This document shows positions 44,656 through 54,352 of a stretch of DNA of 55,530 bases, in pieces. The stretch covers positions 1 through 55,530 of the forward strand of contig NTMA01000151.1 in assembly GCA_002917075.1 (NCBI GenBank), read 5' to 3'. Under the pieces are notes generated by a model. The model made no database searches and was not told the DNA's origin. It was given only the letters and a program-made list of their open reading frames with translations. The stretch comes from Hawksworthiomyces lignivorus (taxonomy: Eukaryota; Ascomycota; Sordariomycetes; Ophiostomatales; Ophiostomataceae). Each line of letters begins with the position of its first letter. Position 1 is the stretch's first letter. The position numbers were made by a program, and so were the translations under genes.

Positions 44656-45336
44656 ATGGTACGTTTTCTCTCTGCCGGTTGAAATTACGCTTTTTTTCGC
44701 ATCTAATTCAAAAATGAAAATCCCCTTGCTAACTTTTTGGTTCCAGTTGCCCCTCGGCCTTTTGAGCGCCGCGCAGGGCCACCCCATGCTGGTCGAGCTC
44801 AAGAATGGCGAGACCCTGAACGGCCACTTGGTGCAGTGCGACACCTGGATGAACCTCACCCTGAAGGAGGTGGTGCAGACGAATGCGGTATGTGCACGTC
44901 TTCATGCGTAGAACAGTACGGACAGAGCCCAGGACAAACAGAGCTAACAGCCTAGGACGGCGACAGCTTCATGCGCATTCCTGAGGTCTACGTGAAAGGC
45001 AACAATGTGAGTCAGCTCCTCTTCCCCCTCTCAAAGTTCTTGCTTCTCTTTCGGCGCACTAAAGCTTCCCTGCAGATCAAGTACCTTCGCGTGCCTGACG
45101 AGATTATCGACATTGTCAAAGAGCAGCAGCAGCAGCAACAGCAGCAGCACCACAACAACTACCAAGCAGGCGGCTTCCGCGGCGGCGGCCGGGGCGGCGG
45201 CGGATACCAGCGGGGTGACGGACAGGGCGGCCGTGGTGGCGGCGCAGGCGGGCACCGGGGCGGCGGCGATCGTGGCGATAGAGGCGGCCGTGGCGGCGGT
45301 CGCGGCGGTAGCCGTGGGCGGGGGCGGGGCCAATAA
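44656..45336 (+). CDS. LSM4: LSM4, U6 snRNA-associated Sm-like protein
   Basis: Four exons, 44656-44658, 44747-44887, 44956-45006 and 45076-45336, give 151 residues. Exon 1 is only the ATG (donor GTACGT); the intron has a TGCTAAC-like branch and ends CCAG. The Sm fold is complete: [20 protein letters not shown], then NGETLNGHL and [12 protein letters not shown] (Sm1), then [18 protein letters not shown] (Sm2). Eight Gln and a His/Asn/Tyr stretch (82-95) are followed by an Arg/Gly-rich RGG tail to the C terminus. Lsm4 is part of the Lsm2-8 ring that binds U6 snRNA in the nucleus and the Lsm1-7 ring that drives decapping; its Q/N-rich or RGG tail supports P-body assembly in yeast. Orthology is clear from the ring core. 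Confidence 0.95.
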
Positions 45337-46055
45337 GCAGCGCGGGGAGACGACAAGGGGGGTCATACCAAAACGAACGCACGCTGACAGGCCTTTCGGG
45401 CTGCAGGCATTGTTTATAGGGACGGCGTTCGGGCGAGCTGCTTGGGGCGTCTGGGTAGCACACTGCCTGGCTGGCACAACGTAGCTCGCCTGTCTTGCTG
45501 CGGGAAGCCACCGCGTACCGCCAGACGAAAATGTCGATCTTATGTGTTTATGTCAGGGGCCTTCTAAGGAGGAGTAAGGCCATCAAAATTATTTTTATTA
45601 CTTCAAAGCAAAGGAATGGCAGACGTTTGGAGAGCTCTGGTTTTAGACAAGAAGCGTGCTTGACCAACATGGCAGTGTATTTTCTCACGGCGACTAGGAA
45701 AGACAAAATAGCTAAAACAAAATAATGACTGCTCCGCTATATGATACCTCACACTATTTATTAATTGCCTACTCATTGTATCTTTTCTTTTGATATTGTT
45801 GTTTTCAACTCGATTTTTCTGAGTATGCACGTGACCTCTTTTTGCTGGTGATAATTTTTTTCTGCGGGAGCTCAACCTGTAAATTGCAGGCGGAAACAGC
45901 TCATAGCTCATAGCTCCCCGCAGATACAACAACTGTACATATCCAGGAAAATAAGCTCGCTCACGAACAAATACTCCCGATGCAGTTGCATATATACATT
46001 CTATGTCTGCTTTACTAGGAGTCTGGGAGTCAGTCAAAGAAAGAACCAATTACCC
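45337..46055. other. Tandem intergenic region
   Basis: This 719-bp stretch holds the 3' region of LSM4 and the promoter of the PPR gene. AT-rich around 45700-45860. Frames are short and unrecognisable. Confidence 0.55.
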
Positions 46056-48395
46056 ATGACGGGTACCCGTCTTGTAGTGGACGGCCTTTGGCGGTGCTTG
46101 TGTCCGTCCGTCGACGCTGCTGCTCTTCTCCGCGCCGTCAACACAAATTCGCCGGCTGCCTTGCGCCGCGGCCAGAGGGTGGGAGCGAGAACAGAGCAGC
46201 CACGGCTCTTCCACTCACAAGGACAAGGGCGCACAGCTGCGGCTCACTGCGGCTCTCATCGACCGTCTTCCGTGCGTCCGCCGCACTGCAGCACTGTCCG
46301 CCAAGTTCACAATGGCGCCGAAACTCGGGTCGGGCGTCTAAGTCTCCTTTCCGGCAACAGCGGGGCTGGGGCCGCCAGCATAGCCCAAGAAGCACCGTCT
46401 TCTCAGAACAGCTCTGACGACGAGCCTTGGATCCGCTCGCTCCTCAGTGCCCGGCCTCCGTACCGGCGTGAGCTTGAAGCGGCGCCCACTGCTGCCATCT
46501 ACGCGGCTCTGCGCCAGCTACAGGACGCCCGCAGGGCCTACGACCGCATCCAGGTGTTTGCGCGGTACCTGCTCGAGGAGCGCGGCGAGGCGCCGACGCC
46601 CGTGCTGTTCGAGGCGCTGGTGCGGTCTAACTGCCACAAGAGCGGGTCGGCCGACGCGGTGCGGGACGTCCTGCGTGCGCTGAAGGAGACCAACGTCGAG
46701 GGCACGCCCAGCTTGTACCATGGCGCCTTGGCTGTATGTTCTACGCTACGTTTCGTCTTTTGTTCCGTATTTTGGCATGCCCCGCTAACTTTACTGCACT
46801 AGGTTCTCGCCGTGCATCCTGACTACATGCTGCGGAACACTGTCCTGCAGGAGATGAAGGAGCGCTGGATCGACCTCACGCCCGGCGGCATGCAGAGCAT
46901 CGCTCTCGGCCTGCTGCGTGATGGCCAGTACGAGCGTGCTCTCGACCAGCTGGAGGCGATGGCCGAGTCCAGCACCGCGTCGACGGCTGTTCCTGCCTGG
47001 ATCTACGACATTTTTGTCTACGTCCTGGGCCAGGAGGGCTTCCTCGACGACGCGCTCAAGATCGTCAATCATCGCCTGCTGAAGGAGGAGGAGGGCGGCA
47101 GCGGCAGCGGTGGCATCTCTCCCAACATCTGGTGGTTCCTGCTCGAGGCGTGCGCCCGCTGGGACCACTACGAGGGCCTGGTCTACGTATGGCGGCGCGC
47201 GGTGCGCGGCGGCAGCAGGGATGGCCTGGTGGCGCCGTCGGACGCCACGGCGCTGGACGTGCTCAATGCGGCGGCGCGGCACGGGGACTCGGCGCTGGCG
47301 GCCGAGGTGCTGCAGCTGCTGGCGGCGCGCGGCACGAAGCTGGGCCTGGCGCACTTTGAGGCCGTGCTGGACTGCTACGCTGGCTCGGGCGCCGTCACCA
47401 GCGCGCTGCAGGCGCTGTGCATCATGCACGATGCGGGCCTGGTGCCGGACGCGGGCAGCACGCGGGCGCTGTACCGGCAGCTGACGGAGCGGCGGCGGGA
47501 GAGCGCGGCTGGCGCCGCGAACGTTGGCCTGGACGACGCCGTGGCCGCGCTCTTTGACCTGCGGACGCGGTACGGTAGCGTGCCCATCGCCGCATTCAAC
47601 GTGGTGCTAGAGGCGATGCTAGACGCGGTGCCGGCGCCGGCAGTGGCACCGGCCTCTTCGTCGGCGCTGGGCGGCGCGCTGGACGAGCACGACGAGCTGG
47701 CGGCGCTGAGCGAGCCAGACGGCGCGCCGGACCAGGCGGCGGCGGACGCAGAGCTGGCGGCGCTCGACCTATACCGCCACGTGCGGCAGCTGTGTCCAGC
47801 GGGGCCCAGCCGCGCCACGTTCCGCCTGCTGCTGTGGCGCTGCGGCGACGTGGGCCACCTCAACTTTCTGGCGCGCGAGATGCGCGCCTTTGGGCTCGCG
47901 CCCGACCCGGACGCCGTCGACCGTCTCGTCTACGCCAACGCCCGCCGCGGCTCGCTCGACCTGGCGCTACGCCATGTCTCTGACCTGATGGGCAGCGGCG
48001 GCGTCGAGCAGCATTCTGCCGCCGAAGCGGGCGTCGACACCGACGTGGGCTTGAACGCCGCCGCCGTCGCGGACGCCGCCGTCCCCCGCAGCAGCCTCCG
48101 CCACCGGCCGTGGATCAGCCGCCGCACGGCCGCGGCGCTGGCCCGCCGCTGCGCCGACGAGGAGGACGCCCGCATCTGGGCCGTCGCCGACGCCAGCCGC
48201 GCCCGCGGCAGGCCCATGGACGCCATCCTGCGCGCGGTCCTGCGGGGGCGCGCGCGGCCGGCAGCGAAGGCAACGACGCAGGCGCAGGCCAGCGCCAAGA
48301 AGGGGAGGGCCGCCAACGCATACGGCGTGCCACACGCTATCGACGTAGGCGAAGACGTCGAGGAGCCCGCGCCCGAGGACGCTCTCCGCGCCTGA
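46056..48395 (+). CDS. Pentatricopeptide-repeat protein, probably mitochondrial
   Basis: Two exons, 46056-46733 and 46803-48395, give 756 residues. The intron begins GTATGT, has a GCTAAC branch and ends CTAG, joining phase 0. The N-terminal 110 residues are Arg-, Ser- and Ala-rich with few acids and contain RLFHSQG, fitting a mitochondrial presequence. Helix pairs of about 35 residues follow in the PPR style (YDRIQVFARYLLEERG, FDALVRSN-like, WWFLLEACARWDHYEGLVYV, ALDVLNAAARHGDSALAAEVL, HFEAVLDCYAGSGAVTSAL, FNVVLEAML, FLAREMRAFGLAPDPDAVDR). PPR proteins bind RNA and in fungi steer maturation or translation of mitochondrial mRNAs. An Ala/acidic insert separates two repeat groups at about residues 540-575. 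The C terminus is basic. Target transcript unknown. Confidence 0.8.
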
Positions 48396-48904
48396 GGTGC
48401 AATGTACATAAAAGCATATTTAGACCAAGGTGTTTTTGTTACAATAGTTTAGCATATTCAGATCTAGGCGGCAAGCAAAGCAAAATTTCTTCTTTGGTTC
48501 GTTTTCTAGTGTTTTTGTAAGTTGATTGTAATCTAGGTAACCGAAAAAAGATGTAAAAAAAAAAACAAATCCCAAATGTCCGCATGTTGTCCTTGGTAAA
48601 TGCGCCGTGCTCCCTTCCCGTAATCCTAATTTTTTTTTCTGTGAGTTTTCTCAAAACTGAAAACAGCACAGCCACCGCATCTGTCAAGCAATGAAAATGA
48701 TAGAGAAACAAATCTTCGTCTTGCGAAGCGGGAAATCTAAAAAAGACAAATCTCCTAGCGGAGTGAAAACAATGCCTCTCAAAACTGCTAGGGAGCAGAG
48801 AGAACGTCGAGAATGCGACTTTTTGTCTCCATCTGCCTCCCTGCGTCTTCCTGGCGGCAGCCTCAGCGGCGATGGCGGCGGCGCGCGTGCAGGACAGGGC
48901 GCTC
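48396..48904. other. Spacer between two convergent genes
   Basis: About 510 bp of 3' flanking DNA of the PPR gene and of the TFIIA gamma gene, AT-rich with A and T runs near 48556 and 48631. No gene is seen. Confidence 0.6.
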
Positions 48905-49438
48905 CTAGGGCGCCGCCGGCTTCGCGTTGCAGCTCACGATCTTGACCTTGTCGACGGTCACGTTCGACCCGCCACCTTCCATCTTGAATTGTACGTTTCG
49001 GATCAGGAAGGTCCATACTTCGTCGCAGAAGCGGTAGGTGTCGAGAGAGCCCTGCGCAGGTGGAAGACGGCAATGTCAGAATAGGAAGAATATAGCAGGA
49101 TTAAACCCTCACTCTCTCCTCCGAGTCTTACCTTGAACGTCAGCCGCGCCTTGACCTTCTCCTGCAGCGTCTCGGCGATGGCCTGGTCGAAGTGAGACAG
49201 GATCTTCATGGCCAGCTGCGGGTCGATGCGGTTGTCGCGGATGAGCTCGTCGAGCGTATCAGTCAGGGCATAGCCGATACTGGCAATGAAGGAGGAAACA
49301 TGTCAGCCTCTTTCTTCCTGCAAGCCGCTAGGCATCCCGGCCATCGGCAGTCCCCAGAAGAGAGGGGACCATCCGGGGACGGAGGCTTCCGGCTTACCTG
49401 CTCCTGCGGTAGAGCTCGTAGTACGATGGGGTCGCCAT
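48905..49438 (-). CDS. TOA2: Transcription initiation factor IIA, gamma (small) subunit
   Basis: Three exons on the minus strand, 49438-49398, 49279-49132 and 49051-48905, give 111 residues. Donors are GTAAGC and GTAAGA, acceptors CCAG and GCAG; frames join exactly. The N-terminal four-helix-bundle part reads [20 protein letters not shown], then [11 protein letters not shown] and [17 protein letters not shown]; the C-terminal beta-barrel part contains [16 protein letters not shown] and [18 protein letters not shown]. These are signature sequences of TFIIA gamma over its whole length, which matches the usual 105-125 residues. The protein dimerises with TFIIA alpha/beta (Toa1) and stabilises TBP on promoter DNA in the nucleus. 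Confidence 0.95.
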
Positions 49439-49998
49439 AGCTGCTCTGTCGTGAAGGAAAAGGTGAGATCGAACTTAGGCAGGTGCTTTTTTCGTCGGGC
49501 GCAGAAGATAAAGATGGCCTCTCGTGGTGAAGGGCCCCTCGCGTGATGATGTTGTAGGAGGAGAGTTGGACAAAGCAATGGATGGGGCGATATATATTTC
49601 GAATCCAGGCTGCCAGCGGCAAAAAGTGGATCCAATCAAGCAGGGGAAAAGTGCCACGGAGAAAGCGTGGGGATGTTTGCCCCGGCATTTGCGCTTATAA
49701 ATTTTGAGAGGCACGTTATCTCGTCTTGACAAGGCGCAGCATGGCCGTCACTGTTGTTTTTGCCCTGTCAAGGCGTATAGATATCTTGTGAGTCTCTACG
49801 TAAATTTGGTTATGGCGAGGAGAATGTTTCTCTAGATTCTTTTTCAATTTGAAGCCTAATTTCTGGTTCTTCTTTTTATGATTCTCCCTTCAGCGGCCAG
49901 TGCAAATTGGGTATCTCTTTCATGGAGAAAGCTGTAACCCTCAACCCATTCAATACTCCAACCTGATGTGCTTCTCGTGTGCTTGTCCTTCTTCTCAA
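49439..49998. other. Tandem intergenic region
   Basis: Promoter of the TFIIA gamma gene and 3' region of the next minus-strand gene. No gene or clear element is seen in these 560 bp. Confidence 0.5.
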
Positions 49999-50485
49999 TT
50001 AAAAAAAGTGTTGACCAGGCTGGCGTTTCTTTCCATGCATTCGACGGTCCCCAGCAGCCTAATGAACAGTTAGTCTTCAAGAAAAATATTCAGCAAAATG
50101 GCGCAAGACATGTTCAACGCACCTTCTCCCGAGGCCGCCCTACAACGCTACCCTTCAGCTTCAAAAAGGCACCACTGATGCGATCGCCTAAACTGGGCCG
50201 GCGGCGCGAGTTGTTTATCGACGAGAGCGGTCCATCTGACGTCTTCTTTGTCTTCCGGCGGTTGTTGCTAAGGATGCCGCCGCCGCCCGATCTCCGCGTC
50301 GTGCGGGAGCTGCGACTAAAGAGCCCACTGCCAGGCGCTCTCTTCGTAGTTGTCGACGATCCGCCAGTAGTGCTGCCAAGACCCAGGCCGTTGCTGCGAT
50401 GAAGGTGGCGGCCACCGCTAGACCGGGAGTTGGGAGAGAGGATGCTGCCGTTGGCGCGACTCTGCTTTTGTGTGCGGAAAGGCAT
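49999..50485 (-). CDS. Small basic fungal protein, unknown function
   Basis: Two exons on the minus strand, 50485-50123 and 50058-49999, give 140 residues. The donor is GTGCGT and the acceptor TTAG. Residues 1-85 are Arg/Ser/Gly-rich and look disordered (MPFRTQKQSRANGSILSPNS). The conserved-looking core is at about 95-130: SRRRPSLGDRISGAFLKLKG, then SVVGRPREK joined by splicing to AAGDRRMHGKK. I recall this block, with an AAGTRRMHGTDGRG-type ending, from small fungal proteins of unknown function, often found in general stress or DNA-damage-type lists, but I cannot name a family. Very basic with no membrane segment; nucleic-acid or membrane-surface binding is conceivable (inference). Restoration of the conserved block by splicing supports the gene model. 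Confidence 0.7.
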
Positions 50486-51407
50486 TTTTAGGGTGTTGCA
50501 GTATATTGGTTATAATAGGCGATTTGTATATTTCTGGTATGTTGTGTCTACTAATAACCATCTCAAGGCCTTCTCTGAAAAGATGACACGCCCTCATTTA
50601 TATACGTATGTACAGTTCAGTTGCCATCCAGGGTTTAACCGTTCCCCAGCAAGAAGTGTAGATCATGTAATAGATCGATCGCTCTACATGACATCAACAG
50701 GCAGTCCAGGATTGTTCACATTCTGGTACGAACACCTCGTCATGTTCGTCCAGTCTGGGCGAAAGCGACGATGATCAATAATTGTCGCATCCTGTAATGC
50801 TGGGTTATCCCCTTCATCACGAGTGGGGATGGCTCCTGTGAGCCACATCGAATTCCAAGCCTCAAATAGCAGGCCAATCGTCAAAAAGGCCCACTTGATG
50901 ATCGTTTATCTTGCGTCAAGGGTCTAGTGATCCCTTGATTCTATAATTAATGTATATATATAAAGATGAGCGCCGTGGCGCTCCTCCACCGTCCGTCTGG
51001 GAGACTGCTGTAGTGTGACGTCATAAACATCACACCCGCTATGCGCAACGACGTGTGTGGCGCTTGTGCGATGCAGTCTTTCAGTCGCCAATAACTGACA
51101 TTTTGTTTCTTTCCTTTTTCTATGCTTTCTAGGCAATGGGATTTTTGTTGCAAAATTATACCAATTAGACATATACCGTCTGTTTTTATACGGCCTTGGT
51201 GGGAGCATTGACACAGAGATGCCCTCTGCACACAACTGGCACGAATAGACAGTGACCCGGCCAGAGTCTGCTAAATCTTTGTTGTGAAATGCCAATTCAA
51301 CTCAATTCAATATTCGTAGGATATATCGCTATTATCTATCGAAGCTACTGTACATGTAGCATTAAATCACTGTCTCGCAGATGCCCGCTAGGGCAGCAGA
51401 GGCCTCT
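50486..51407. other. Tandem intergenic region
   Basis: This 920-bp stretch holds the promoter of the small basic protein gene and the 3' region of the phosphatase gene. A TATATATA stretch lies near 50950. Frames are short and unrecognisable. Confidence 0.5.
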
Positions 51408-52444
51408 CTACTGCGGCGCCGTCGTCAGGTTCTTCTTGATCGTGGCCATGTCCTCCGGCGAGAAGCCGAGCGTCTTGATCACGTAGCCCTCGTAGCCGCC
51501 GTGCTCCTTGTCGAGGGCCTCCAGGAACGCGTCCCAGCAGCGCACCCGCAGGCTGATGAGGTTGAGAAATCCCGGCGGTGCAGCGGCAGGATCGCTGCCG
51601 CTCGTCGTCACGCCTGCGCCCATCCGCGCGAAGCTCTCCAGCTGGTCGCGCACGGGCTCGTACCCGACGCGCGACAGCATGTAGTCGAGGGCGATGGCGT
51701 CGGCGGGCTCGCCCGCGAGCGTCAGCAGCAGGCCGGCGATGACACCGGTGCGGTCCCGGCCGGCTGCATAGGTTTTGTCTGTTAGCCATCTTCTCATAGT
51801 TTGAAGCCACAAAAAAAAAAATTCACAAAAGCTAGACGATGGTATGCGAAAGACAGAAAAGGGGGGAAATTTCGGTGGTGATGGTCTCAGAGCATACCCG
51901 TGCAGTGAAACAGGAACGGCTCGTGCGGCCGGTCGCGGACGTGCGTCAGCAGCGACGTGATCGAGGGCCGGTACGCGCGCAGCACGTCGAGGTACGTGAT
52001 GACGTAGCCCTTCTCGCCGAATCCCTCAACGAACGGCTCCAGCGACAGGTGGGGCGTCGCCTCGCTGGTCTCCTCCCAGACGACGGTGACGCCCGACTCG
52101 GCCGGTAGCGGGTCGGCCCCGGCGGCGTGCTCGCTCTGCGAGCGCAGGTCGAAGACGCGCCGCACACCCAGGTCGCCCGCCAGCGTGGCCGCGCCCGCCG
52201 GCGTCAGGTAGCTGAGCATGCCGCTGCGGAAGGCGTAGCCCGCGCGCAGCCCGCCGCCGCCGCTGCTGCCGCTCGCTGCGCCGTCGCGCGGGATGCGCCC
52301 CAGGTCCCGCACGTTAAAGGTGCCCTCGACGTTGACAAACGGCGGGTGGGCGAACACCGGCAGCAGCTGCTCCGGCGTCAGACGCACGGTGACATCAGTC
52401 TCGGCCAGCGCCAGGAGCTGTGCGGCGGAGAGCGGGGTTGCCAT
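51408..52444 (-). CDS. Tyrosine/dual-specificity phosphatase of the Y_phosphatase3 (MptpB-like) family
   Basis: Two exons on the minus strand, 52444-51898 and 51763-51408, give 300 residues. The intron begins GTATGC, ends GCAG and splits the codon of Ala183 inside the active-site loop. The ATG at 52444 is chosen; the longer frame upstream opens only with TTG. The CX5R catalytic loop is HCTAGRDRTG, with nucleophile Cys181 and Arg187. Ahead of it are the family blocks NVEGTFNVRDLGRIP, FRSGMLSYLTPAGAATLAGD and RVFDLRSQSEH, typical of the MptpB-like family, which acts on phosphotyrosine and sometimes phosphoinositides. The C-terminal helical part contains GVIAGLLLTLAGEPADAIA and YVIKTLGFSPEDM. 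No signal peptide. Substrate unknown. Confidence 0.9.
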
Positions 52445-53715
52445 CTTTGGTGTAAAGAGGGGAGGGGACCAGCAGAGAAAGGAAGCCCAAAACAAGACGT
52501 AAAGGGGTTAAAACAAAGCAAAAAAATTGAAGCGCTATAGTCTAGAAAATCCAACTAGCCTTTTCCACTCTTGACTTTTTGTTTCATCCAAAGTTGGAGG
52601 TACACAGCTTACGTGTATTTATTAAGAAGTGGTAGACATCCACAATCCCCGAGGCTTGTGCCTGGAAATACGAGTACGTAGCAGCCCCAATGTAACCGTC
52701 AGATCTTCAGGGGCACTAAGCTCTCGAGCAAGGCTAGCAGAAACCGGTCGAAAGTCCTACGCTTCTTTAGACAAACATTTACTTCAAACTCCCGTCTCTT
52801 GCTCAGAGAGGCTGACAGAAACAAAATACGAAATACGGTCCTCGGCAAAGAAAAGGAAGGTATGGAAATTCCGCTTATTTTATCTTGTATTATTGCGAAG
52901 TCCTACCGGGCAAGTCTTCATTTGTGTATCCGTCTCCGAGGTGCAAGTCACAATGTCAATGCCGAGTATTACATACAGGAAATACTATAGCCACACCCAC
53001 AGACAGTATGCAAACGGCCGTATTAACAAAATACCAGAAAGGGAAGAGGCACCATTGTTTCGCGCGAACGATGACCCGTCTTACGGTCCATGTAATTGTG
53101 AGGTGACAAGCTGAAATTGTTGTACTGTGCTATCCAAGAATAGTCTAAATTTGAGATATCCTTTATCGTGTATCTAGCCGCCATGACGCAACCATAGGTC
53201 GCGTGCCAGAACGCCGAATATGAACGAATGGTGCCTTGTGCAACTCGGGGCAGGCATTGGATCCCGACTTTCACATTTGTCCATGTCCTGTCTGAGTCAC
53301 GGTAGAGCTACCTAATATCTCTACCGTGTTATTTGCTACCGCTGGGTAGCATTGGCGTGTCCCCCCAAGCGCAATCCAGACTGGAACTTATAATCTATGA
53401 AAGTTCCAACTATAGTTGGGCGGGCACTTCCAATGGCGAAGAATCTAGATATAACCATCATCCGATCTTTGGCGCTTTATGCTCTCGGCTTGTCTCACCC
53501 CTCATTCTCTTGGCACGGTCTTTCGTGGAGAATTTCAGGAGTCTAGAGATCAGTTCTTTGAATCCGTTCATTTGCGGGGACGGAGTGCAGAGGAGCATGA
53601 CCTTCAGTAAAAGAAAACAAAATAGTAACGACTTCATCCAAAACAAGGATGCAAAGGAGATGCAGTCTTAGACGCGGTCGATTGCCACAAGGAATAGTGT
53701 GATCACCGTGCAGTC
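52445..53715. other. Intergenic region between two minus-strand genes
   Basis: This 1.27-kb stretch contains the promoter of the phosphatase gene and the 3' region of IMP3. The frame 52629-53114 opens with GTG and lacks coding features. Two adjacent hairpins occur at 53298-53351. Confidence 0.5.
53298..53351. repeat. Double inverted repeat built from CTACC/GGTAG
   Basis: CACGGTAGAG and CTCTACCGTG form a perfect 10-bp inverted repeat with an 11-nt loop (53298-53328). Five bases later TGCTACC and GGTAGCA form a perfect 7-bp stem with a 4-nt loop (53334-53351). The first loop itself contains CTACC. The pieces share one core motif. Function unknown. Confidence 0.7.
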
Positions 53716-54352
53716 TCACAGCAGCTCGAAGTCGTCCAGCTCGTCGCGGTATTGCATGATGTGGCGCTTAATCTTGCTGCCGACGGTCCAGGTGACAAAG
53801 TCCTCGAGGCTGCGGGTGACCAGGAATGCCGGGTCGGTGACGGTCTCGGTGCCGACGCGCACGTGGCCCTGCTCGATGAGCACGGTGGCGGCCTGGATAG
53901 TCTCGGCCATGCGCAGGCGGGTCATGACGACGGGCAGCCGGCGGCGCGCAAAGGCGGCGACAGTGGCGCCGTGTTCGACGGCAGATAGCTTGTCCTTGGT
54001 GGAGAGGATGCCCATGTCATAGAGCTTCTCGAGCAGCAGGTCCTCGTGGCGGCGGCGCACGGCGTTGTCGGGCGGCAGCAAGCTGAGGCGGTGGGCGAGC
54101 TGGCGCAGGGATCCACAAATGCGGTTATAACTGTGGTAGTCCTCGGGCCGCTGGATCATGTAGCGGCGGACGATGGAGGCAGCGCGGTGGCCGTCGTCTT
54201 GCTTCCAGGTCGTGAAGTCGACCTTGCCTGTTGAAGAGAAGACCACAGGTTAGTATGTATTATAGCTTCTTTTTCCTTGTCCAATTCTATTTAATATAAT
54301 GGAGATACGTACGCAGAAGCTTCTGCTCGTGATATTTGAGTTTGCGAACCAT
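53716..54352 (-). CDS. IMP3: IMP3, U3 snoRNP protein of the small-subunit processome
   Basis: Two exons on the minus strand, 54352-54313 and 54227-53716, give 183 residues, the same length as yeast Imp3. The donor is GTACGT and the acceptor ACAG, joining LLR to [13 protein letters not shown]. The N terminus [18 protein letters not shown] is a family signature. The helical middle includes [20 protein letters not shown], and the S4 RNA-binding domain at about 105-165 contains [38 protein letters not shown]. Imp3 bridges U3 snoRNA to pre-18S rRNA with Mpp10 and Imp4 in the nucleolus. C terminus acidic (DELDDFELL). Confidence 0.95.

Noticed and set aside
52629..53114. 161-codon plus-strand frame
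   Set aside because: Opens at GTG and looks like random AT-rich translation.
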